A stretch of 64,000 nt of DNA from a bacterium (GTDB lineage: Bacteria; Electryoneota; RPQS01). The DNA lies in assembly GCA_016702305.1 (NCBI GenBank), contig JADJEH010000001.1:62001-126000 (forward strand). The letters run 5' to 3'. The notes under the pieces are model-generated. The model had not been told where the DNA came from and did no database searches. It saw only the letters and a list, made by a program, of their open reading frames with translations. The position numbers and the translations under genes were made by a program. This document shows positions 38,055 to 44,900 of this stretch, piece by piece (positions within the stretch are counted from its first letter, which is position 1; every line of letters starts with the position of its first letter).

Positions 38055-39371
38055 ATGAAGTTGAGAATGATCTGTATGGCTCTCGCGCTGATGGCGCTGG
38101 CGTCGGTTAGCTTCGGCCAGTTTAACGCGGTGTTGTACACCACGGACACGTTCACGACGGGTTGCGACGGTGGCGATATGCTGCCGGACGGTAGCCCCGT
38201 GGTGTCGGTTTATTGGGATGCGAACAACAACGGCCCGGACGCGGCCGACGTGATTGCCCCTGACGCCGTGCAGTCGGTGTACGCGTTGAATGGCAACGAC
38301 TATTTGGGTATTCCGGGCGCGTTCTATACGGACCCGGCGTTCACGTACAATGCGTTCACGCCTGCCGTGAGCAAGTTCTACGTGGTGGTTAATGCTCCGT
38401 CGGCTCGTTACACTTCGCGTGTTTTGACGATTCCGAACGCCTACAGTGAACACGACCTGACGGGTTCTTGGACCTGCCAAGTGACCGTCGTCCCCTGCGA
38501 CGAACCGACCGAAATCAATATTGAGACCGTTGGTGGCCGCGACTTCCTTCCGGACGGCGCGACCTACACGAATTGCTTCGGCGCTTGCGCCGGCACGACT
38601 GTGACCATCTGCCTCGGTCCGTTGGCTCCGGACGAAATGCCGATTGCCGGTTTTGGTGAGTGCCAGGGCACGCCTGCATCGTTCTCGTTCGGTCAATGGC
38701 AGTATGTCGGTAACGCAATTTCTGGTATGTGGTGCTTGCAGCTCGTTATTGAGACCGAAGGCTGCATCTGCTTCCGTCTGGATGACATCCTCGCCGCTGA
38801 GCTTGGCAGCTTTGATGCCGTCGCGCGTGACAACAGCGTTGAACTGCGCTGGAACACGATTTCCGAATCCAACGTCGAAAGCTTCTCGGTCCTGCGCAAG
38901 ATCGCCGGCCACGAGTCGTTCGACCTGATTGGCAATGTCGCTGCGGCCAACTCGGCCACCGGTGCGACCTATTCGTTCGTGGACAACGGCGCTGTCAACG
39001 GCACGTCGTATGAATACACGCTCGAAACCGTCAACCTGAGCGGCTCGCGTGAATCGTGGGGCGTTATCGCTTCGGCCACCCCGTCGGTTGACGCGGCCGT
39101 TGTGACGGAATACGCTCTGCATCAGAACTACCCGAACCCGTTCAACCCCTCGACGAACCTCGTGTTTGACGTGGTGGCTGAGAACGTCGTGAACCTGACG
39201 GTTTACAACGCGATGGGCCAGGAAGTTGCTTCGTTGGTGAACGGCACGATGGCCGCTGGCCGTCACACCGTTTCCTTCGACGCCGCCAACCTGACGTCGG
39301 GTCTGTACTTCTACACGGTGAAGATCGGCAACGAGTTCACCGCCACGAAGAAGATGCTGTTGGTTAAGTAA
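38055..39371 (+). CDS. Cys-rich secreted protein with YPNPFN sorting domain, copy 1
   Basis: A 438-residue secreted protein of unknown function. The signal peptide MKLRMICMALALMALASVSFG is followed by a novel-looking N-terminal domain containing WDANNNGPDAADVIAPDA (acidic, possibly calcium-binding) and YLGIPGAFYTDPAFTY. The middle is rich in Cys pairs (CFGACAG, EGCICF). A short Fn3-like domain (VELRWNTISESNVESFSVLR) precedes the sorting domain (HQNYPNPFNPSTNLVFDV ... MLLVK). The Shine-Dalgarno AGGAG is strong, and the gene has its own promoter and terminator, which suggests high expression. The next gene is a paralogue with the same layout. Confidence 0.9.
   Translation: MKLRMICMALALMALASVSFGQFNAVLYTTDTFTTGCDGGDMLPDGSPVVSVYWDANNNGPDAADVIAPDAVQSVYALNGNDYLGIPGAFYTDPAFTYNAFTPAVSKFYVVVNAPSARYTSRVLTIPNAYSEHDLTGSWTCQVTVVPCDEPTEINIETVGGRDFLPDGATYTNCFGACAGTTVTICLGPLAPDEMPIAGFGECQGTPASFSFGQWQYVGNAISGMWCLQLVIETEGCICFRLDDILAAELGSFDAVARDNSVELRWNTISESNVESFSVLRKIAGHESFDLIGNVAAANSATGATYSFVDNGAVNGTSYEYTLETVNLSGSRESWGVIASATPSVDAAVVTEYALHQNYPNPFNPSTNLVFDVVAENVVNLTVYNAMGQEVASLVNGTMAAGRHTVSFDAANLTSGLYFYTVKIGNEFTATKKMLLVK
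39285..39371 (+). repeat. 87-bp sequence identical to 40728-40814 (sorting-domain end)
   Basis: The last 87 bases of this gene, including the stop codon, are identical base for base to the end of the next gene, although the rest of the two genes has diverged strongly. It encodes the final 28 residues of the sorting domain. Confidence 0.95.
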
Positions 39372-39390
39372 GCTTACCCCTTACCTTATG

Positions 39391-39426
39391 CAACGGGCCG
39401 CCCATTCGGGCGGCCCGTTGTTGTTT
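39391..39426 (+). terminator. Rho-independent terminator
   Basis: A perfect 13-bp stem (CAACGGGCCGCCC with GGGCGGCCCGTTG), 4-base loop and T-rich tail. The core GGGCCGCCC/GGGCGGCCC is shared with the terminator after the paralogue at 40879. Confidence 0.9.
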
Positions 39427-39453
39427 GACTTCCGACTTTTGCAAGGCTATATT
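39425..39453 (+). promoter_or_regulatory. Sigma70-like promoter of the second Cys-rich paralogue
   Basis: The -35 box is TTGACT at 39425-39430, the spacer 17 bp, and the -10 box TATATT at 39448-39453. It starts in the T tract of the upstream terminator, so the two paralogues are separate transcription units. Confidence 0.7.
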
Positions 39454-39500
39454 GTGTTAGGTAGCTCGTAAAAAAGAACTCAATTGAGTCCGAGGTTGCC

Positions 39501-40814
39501 ATGAGACTCGTTTCCTTTCTGTTCTTATGCATTGGCTTGTCTGCAATGGCGAAAGCACAATTCAACGCAATCCTTTACACGACTGAACCTTTCCGTAACA
39601 GGTGTCTTTCGAATTGCTGGTCGTACGTGCCCGAAAATCCGGCACACATGGTAAAAGTGTTCTGGGACCACAACAACAATGGTCCGGATGCCTCCGACCC
39701 GCTGGCTCCCGGCGCGGTTCAGAATGTCTACCACTTGAACGGTGCCGAATATCTTGGTATTCCCGGGGCGTTCTATACGGATCCGGCATTTACGTACAGC
39801 TCCTACACACCTAATCCGAGCAGGTTCTACGTTCAGGTCGAGATATATTGGGTCGAATGGTTTTCCGAAGTAATCACAATCAATCCCGGATACAGTGAAC
39901 ATGATCTAACAGGAACATGGTCCTGTTGGACCGAAGGTGTTCCGTGCCAGTCTGATGATGTTCATTTCTATTCTGATCCGTGGAACGACCCGGCGGAGGC
40001 ATGTTTGAGACTGTGCGCTTACTTTCCAACCCCGATTTGCTTTCACGAACGAACTGAAGATGAGCGCCCTGTCGTTACGGTCGTTCCCTTATATCCCAGT
40101 TGCGCGACATTCAGCAACTGCTATGAAGATTGTTGCCCCGCTTCGTTTGCTTATGATGACGCCGGCTGGACGTATTTCCCCGAGCAGGCCACATGGTGCA
40201 ATTGGATCTACCCGACGACCTACGGCTGCGCATGTTTAGTGGAGCAGTACCTTCCGGTCGAGTATGGCGCGTTCGAAGCATTGCCACGCAATCAAGCTGT
40301 GTTGGTGCAGTGGTCAACTGCGTCTGAGCATGACGTCGCCGAATTCAGGTTGTTCCGTGATGGCGATTTGATTCATCGAGTCGCGGCCTCTAACTCGGCG
40401 ACAGGGATGCAATACGAGTTTCTTGACGAAGATCTCACCAACGGGACGCCATACACCTATTCGCTTGTTGTGGCCAACCTTGATGGATCGCTCGACCATT
40501 GGCCCACGACTGCCAGCGCATCACCGGTTTCCGACGCGACAGTCGTGTCCGAGTACGCGCTGCATCAAAACTACCCGAACCCCTTCAACGCCATGACGAG
40601 CATCGAATATGACGTTGCATCAGACAATCATGTGACGCTCGCGGTGCGCAACCTGTTGGGGCAGACGGTCGCGGAGTTGGTGAACAGCGGACAAGCCGCT
40701 GGCCGTCACACCGTCAGCTTCGACGCTGCCAACCTGACGTCGGGTCTGTACTTCTACACGGTGAAGATCGGCAACGAGTTCACCGCCACGAAGAAGATGC
40801 TGTTGGTTAAGTAA
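39501..40814 (+). CDS. Cys-rich secreted protein with YPNPFN sorting domain, copy 2
   Basis: A 437-residue tandem paralogue of the gene at 38055. The signal peptide (MRLVSFLFLCIGLSAMAKA) precedes QFNAILYTTEPF, WDHNNNGPDASDPLAPG and YLGIPGAFYTDPAFTY, all matching copy 1. The central part differs and has more Cys (NCYEDCCPASF, YGCACLVEQY). An Fn3-like domain (VLVQWSTASEHDVAEFRLFR) and the YPNPFN sorting domain close it. A Shine-Dalgarno (GAGG) lies about 8 bases before the ATG. The Cys clusters suggest disulfide-stabilised folds outside the cell. No family is recognised for the N-terminal domain. Confidence 0.9.
   Translation: MRLVSFLFLCIGLSAMAKAQFNAILYTTEPFRNRCLSNCWSYVPENPAHMVKVFWDHNNNGPDASDPLAPGAVQNVYHLNGAEYLGIPGAFYTDPAFTYSSYTPNPSRFYVQVEIYWVEWFSEVITINPGYSEHDLTGTWSCWTEGVPCQSDDVHFYSDPWNDPAEACLRLCAYFPTPICFHERTEDERPVVTVVPLYPSCATFSNCYEDCCPASFAYDDAGWTYFPEQATWCNWIYPTTYGCACLVEQYLPVEYGAFEALPRNQAVLVQWSTASEHDVAEFRLFRDGDLIHRVAASNSATGMQYEFLDEDLTNGTPYTYSLVVANLDGSLDHWPTTASASPVSDATVVSEYALHQNYPNPFNAMTSIEYDVASDNHVTLAVRNLLGQTVAELVNSGQAAGRHTVSFDAANLTSGLYFYTVKIGNEFTATKKMLLVK
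40728..40814 (+). repeat. 87-bp sequence identical to 39285-39371
   Basis: Second member of the identical pair; see the finding on homogenised sorting-domain ends. A small perfect inverted repeat, CCAGCG-TAGA-CGCTGG (40815-40830), directly follows the stop codon here and is not found after copy 1. Confidence 0.95.
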
Positions 40815-40878
40815 CCAGCGTAGACGCTGGACCCAGTGCCGCTGGCGCGTGGGCCTGACGCTGTTGGATTTGCATTAG

Positions 40879-40911
40879 CGGGCCGCCCAATTGGGCGGCC
40901 CGTCGTTGTTT
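40879..40911 (+). terminator. Rho-independent terminator
   Basis: A perfect 10-bp stem (CGGGCCGCCC with GGGCGGCCCG) around AATT, followed by a T-rich tail, 65 bp after the stop codon of copy 2. It resembles the terminator of copy 1. Confidence 0.87.
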
Positions 40912-41026
40912 GCGAATTTCGTGCGAATCAGGGTATCCACTGCCGCCCTCACGGGGCAGTAGTGTTGCCATTCGTAAACAAATCTCCCGGACGTACCTGA
41001 AAATAAAACGAAATTGTGCCAAGGGC

Positions 41027-41055
41027 TTGCCTTGCCCTGAAAATGAGCGTAAATT
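41027..41055 (+). promoter_or_regulatory. Probable sigma70-like promoter of the second S8 protease
   Basis: TTGCCT at 41027-41032, a 17-bp spacer, and TAAATT at 41050-41055, 58 bp before the ATG at 41114. Weaker than the promoters of the two Cys-rich genes. Confidence 0.5.
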
Positions 41056-41113
41056 CACTGGTTACCTGTTTTCCATATCCGCCAAGTCCTCATGTAACCG
41101 TAGGTGAAACAAT

Positions 41114-44100
41114 ATGAAACGTTGGTCCCGGATCGTATTTATTGGACTCTGTCTCCTGGCCGCCTCGTGGGCGGGTGCTGCGGAGTTCTCTTCGGCGCTG
41201 GAAGAAAAGCTCACGACCGTCAAGCCTGATGACTTCATCAGTTCGATCGTCATCCTCCCCAGTGCGGTAGACATTCGCGCACTCGACAATGCGCTGCACG
41301 CGCGTAAGGCCACCGTCGCCGAGCGCAATGCCGAGGTCATCTCGGCGCTGAAGTATAACGCCGCGCAAAATCAGCCGGCCTTCCTGTCCGAACTGGATGT
41401 CATGACCCGCGACGGCGTTGTCAAAGGCTACACGCCCTACTGGATTGACAATCTCGTGGTCATTTACGCGCAGGCGCAGTATCTCGAATCCTTGCGCATC
41501 CGCGGAGACATCGAATTCGTCACGACGAACTTCTCACCGGAACTGATTGAACCGCTGCGTATTCCCGAGAAGGGCGCCGATATGCGCGCGCCGCATAATC
41601 CGCTCGACACCGAAACCACCACGCCCGGCCAGAACGCCATCGGCGCTACCCGCGTCAATCGCGAACTGGGTATCACCGGACAAGGCGTGCTCGTCGCCAA
41701 TTGCGACACGGGTGTGGATGGTACGCACCCTGCACTCTCCGCGCGTTGGCGCGGTAACTTCGCGCCCGTCAGCGAATGCTGGCGCGATGCCGCCGGACTC
41801 GGTCACGCTACGCCCCAGGACGGCAACGGCCACGGCACGCACGTCATGGGCACGATGGCCGGACGCGCCATCTCCGGCGTCGATACCAACACCGTCGGCT
41901 CCGCGCCGAACGCCCGTTGGATCGCGACCAATACGATTAACCAGGGCACCGGCTCCAATTTCGACAACGACGTGATTGCCGACTATCAGTGGTTCGCCAA
42001 TCCCGACGGCAATATCAACACCACCGCCGATCTGCCCGACGTCATTCAGAATTCGTGGGGCGTGCACTCCGGCTTCGCAGGCTACTCACAGTGCGACACG
42101 CGCTGGAACTCCTTCATCCTGAACTGCGAAGCGGCCGGTCCGGTTGTCACGTGGTCTGCCGGTAATGAAGCCAGCTCCGGTCTCCGCACGCCGGCGATTC
42201 ACTCAATGAGCGCCTATCAGATTTTCTCGGTCGGCGCCGTAGATGCCCAGGACGGTGCAGCACCGTATCCGATCGCCAGCTTCTCGAGCCTCGGACCCAC
42301 GCCGTGCACTCCCGCCAGCCCCGATAACATCAAGCCCGAAATCTCTGCGCCCGGCGTCAACATCTATTCGTCCGTGCCGGGCGGCGGCTACAGCGGGACA
42401 TACTCCGGCACCTCGATGGCCGGACCGCACGTTGCCGGCGTCGTTGCACTCATGCGCGAAGCCTGCCCCGATTGCGATCACATCACAATCAAAGACGCGA
42501 TCATGACCACGGCCCTCGACCAAGGCACGGTCGGTCAGGACAATACCTACGGCCATGGCGTCATTCAGGCGTACGAAGCCGTCTTGGCCGTCTCGAATCT
42601 CGGCCGCATCGGCGGCGTGGTTACCGATGGCGCCAGTCCATTGTCCGGAGTGAAGGCCTATATCGCCAGCGCCGGCGCGCAAACGCTCACCGATGTCAGC
42701 GGTCAGTATTACATCGCTCTGTCGGAAGGCACCTACTCCGTCGAATACTCCAAATTCGGCTATGTCACGCAGACCATCGGCGGCTTGACCGTCGTGATTG
42801 ACGACACAACCGTTCAGAACGTCACCTTATCCTTAGCCGCCACTGGCATTCTGTCCGGTGTCGTGACCGATTGCTTCGGCGCTCCGGCCGTGGGTGCGAC
42901 AGTGGAACTACTGAATGTTCCGGTTGCTCCGACCACGACCAACGGCTCGGGCTTCTACTCCTTCACGATTCCGCAGGGAACGTACGATGTGCAGGCGTCC
43001 GGCGCGGGCTGCGGTGAGGCCACGGTAGCAGGCGTCGTCGTAACGGCCAATACCACTCAGAATATCACATTGCCGTCTGACCCGGCGTACGACTGCAGCG
43101 CGCCCGACGCGGGCGGCTATAGCGCTTGCGAAAACGGCGATGCCACTGGCCCGGTCTTCAATTGGTTTGAAGTCGCACCCAGCGCTGGCGGCCCCGGCAC
43201 CGCGACGACGATCACGCTCGATGATGCCGGCCAGTCCGTTGCGCTGCCCTTCACGTATCGTCACTATGGTGTGGACTACAACAGCGTCTGGATCTGCTCG
43301 AACGGCTATGTGAATCTCGGCGGAACGAGCACGGCCTACGACAACGAAGCGCTGCCCAGTGCGACCATCGGTGCAGCCGTTGTTGCCTTCTGGGATGACC
43401 TCTATCCGCCTGACGGTGGCCAGATTGCCTACTATCACAATGCGGCTGAAAACGCCTTCATCATCGAGTGGTACCAAATCTCGCACTTCCCGTCGGGATC
43501 CAACTCGCCTGAGACGTTCCAGATCTGGCTCTACAATGCGGCAACCAATCCCGGACCCAACGGTGATAGTCAGGTCCGCATTCAGTACCAAACAACATCC
43601 AACATCACGAGCAACTCCGTCGGTATCGGCAGCGCCGCGGTCGGCAGTACCTATGCTTTCAATGGAACGCTCGACGTAACGTCGCAAGGCCTCGAGAACA
43701 GCCGGGTGATTACCTATGGCGGGTTCACGGTGCCTGAGTTGGGCACAATCTCGGGTACGGTGACGGATGGCTCGAATCTCCCGCTCGCCGGCGTGTCGGT
43801 TACCGTGCAAGGCTATCCGCAGAATGACATCACGGATGCCAACGGCCTCTACAGTCTCACGCTCACACCGGGCAGCTATGACCTGGACTATGCGAAGCTC
43901 GGCTATGGTCCGCAGACGCGCACGGGCGTCGTCGTGGTAGATCAGCAAATTACCGACGAAGACGTGCAGATGTTTGCCTTGCCGGTTGTGACGTTTGTGG
44001 ATGAAGACTTCGAAACGGGCGCACCGGGCTGGACCCACGACGCCGCGGCGGGTTGGGTGGACAACTGGCATGTTTCCACCGAGCGCGCGCTGTCGGGCAC

Positions 44101-44821
44101 GCAGTCGTACAAGTGCGGTGATGTTGCCACTGGCAACTATGCGAACCTCTGCGACGCTCGTTTGACGTCTCCCGTGTGGTCGAACCTCCCGGCTTCAGCG
44201 AGCTTGAGCTTCGCGGCGCAGATCGAATCGGAAATCTCCGGCGTCTATGCGGACTCAGCCTATGACGGCGGCTGGGTGGAAATCTCCGTTAACGGCGGCG
44301 CGTGGACCAATATCGTCCCGACGCCTGCCTATGACAAGACGTTCCGCTATCGCGCAGGCGGCGGCAATCCATACAGCGGCCCCGTCCCCGGTGGGCGCTG
44401 CTATGCCGGTACGATTACGACGTGGACGAACTACACTCTTGATCTCGCCGCGTACGAAGCCCAAAGCGTGCAGCTGCGCTTCCGCTTTGGTTCTGATGCC
44501 GGTACCAACCGCGAAGGCTGGTACGTGGATGACATCATCGGCACCGGCTACGGCGACGCCGTTCCCGATGCACCGGCCAACCTGACCATCGCCGTCAGCG
44601 GCACGGATCTCGTGTTCCGCTGGGACGGTACCGGCCCGCTCTATCACCTGATGAGCGCTGCCACATCGGACGGCCCGTACGAGACGATTGCCGGAACTAC
44701 CGCCGCCACCACGTTGACGATACCCGTGCCCGCCGACGGGACGCGTTACTACGTCGTTGTGGCCACCAACGGCTTTGCCGTGTCGGCGCCCTCGATGCCG
44801 CGCAGTTTGAATTTGCGCTGA
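41114..44821 (+). CDS. Large exported S8 protease with CnaB, nidogen-like and Fn3-like domains
   Basis: A 1235-residue secreted subtilase paralogous to the one at 17563. The signal peptide is MKRWSRIVFIGLCLLAASWA-GAA. A propeptide similar to its paralogue (SSIVILPSAVDIRALDNALH) precedes the triad D198 (CDTGVDGTH), H240 (HGTHVMGT) and S434 (SGTSMAGPHVAG). After the catalytic domain come two CnaB-like domains, a nidogen-like domain (YRHYGVDYNSVWICSNGY, FWDDLYPPDGGQ), a third CnaB-like domain, a MAM-like sandwich (FVDEDFETGAPGW ... GWYVDDI), and an 87-residue Fn3-like end. It lacks the YPNPFN domain. A Shine-Dalgarno (AGGTG) lies about 9 bases before the ATG. Probably a monocistronic unit for degrading extracellular protein. 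Confidence 0.93.
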   Translation: MKRWSRIVFIGLCLLAASWAGAAEFSSALEEKLTTVKPDDFISSIVILPSAVDIRALDNALHARKATVAERNAEVISALKYNAAQNQPAFLSELDVMTRDGVVKGYTPYWIDNLVVIYAQAQYLESLRIRGDIEFVTTNFSPELIEPLRIPEKGADMRAPHNPLDTETTTPGQNAIGATRVNRELGITGQGVLVANCDTGVDGTHPALSARWRGNFAPVSECWRDAAGLGHATPQDGNGHGTHVMGTMAGRAISGVDTNTVGSAPNARWIATNTINQGTGSNFDNDVIADYQWFANPDGNINTTADLPDVIQNSWGVHSGFAGYSQCDTRWNSFILNCEAAGPVVTWSAGNEASSGLRTPAIHSMSAYQIFSVGAVDAQDGAAPYPIASFSSLGPTPCTPASPDNIKPEISAPGVNIYSSVPGGGYSGTYSGTSMAGPHVAGVVALMREACPDCDHITIKDAIMTTALDQGTVGQDNTYGHGVIQAYEAVLAVSNLGRIGGVVTDGASPLSGVKAYIASAGAQTLTDVSGQYYIALSEGTYSVEYSKFGYVTQTIGGLTVVIDDTTVQNVTLSLAATGILSGVVTDCFGAPAVGATVELLNVPVAPTTTNGSGFYSFTIPQGTYDVQASGAGCGEATVAGVVVTANTTQNITLPSDPAYDCSAPDAGGYSACENGDATGPVFNWFEVAPSAGGPGTATTITLDDAGQSVALPFTYRHYGVDYNSVWICSNGYVNLGGTSTAYDNEALPSATIGAAVVAFWDDLYPPDGGQIAYYHNAAENAFIIEWYQISHFPSGSNSPETFQIWLYNAATNPGPNGDSQVRIQYQTTSNITSNSVGIGSAAVGSTYAFNGTLDVTSQGLENSRVITYGGFTVPELGTISGTVTDGSNLPLAGVSVTVQGYPQNDITDANGLYSLTLTPGSYDLDYAKLGYGPQTRTGVVVVDQQITDEDVQMFALPVVTFVDEDFETGAPGWTHDAAAGWVDNWHVSTERALSGTQSYKCGDVATGNYANLCDARLTSPVWSNLPASASLSFAAQIESEISGVYADSAYDGGWVEISVNGGAWTNIVPTPAYDKTFRYRAGGGNPYSGPVPGGRCYAGTITTWTNYTLDLAAYEAQSVQLRFRFGSDAGTNREGWYVDDIIGTGYGDAVPDAPANLTIAVSGTDLVFRWDGTGPLYHLMSAATSDGPYETIAGTTAATTLTIPVPADGTRYYVVVATNGFAVSAPSMPRSLNLR

Positions 44822-44843
44822 TCGCAGATTCCCATGCATCACA

Positions 44844-44873
44844 AAAAGGCCCTCGCGCAAGCGAGGGCCTTTT
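44844..44873. terminator. Bidirectional Rho-independent terminator
   Basis: A perfect 13-bp stem (AAAAGGCCCTCGC with GCGAGGGCCTTTT) around a GCAA tetraloop, between the converging S8 protease and DUF2961 genes. Confidence 0.9.
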
Positions 44874-44900
44874 GTCATAAGGAGTATTCCGTTGTCCGTC

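Noticed and set aside
38004..39266. 420-codon minus-strand open frame
   Set aside because: Antisense to the first Cys-rich sorting-domain gene, which has its own promoter, Shine-Dalgarno and terminator.
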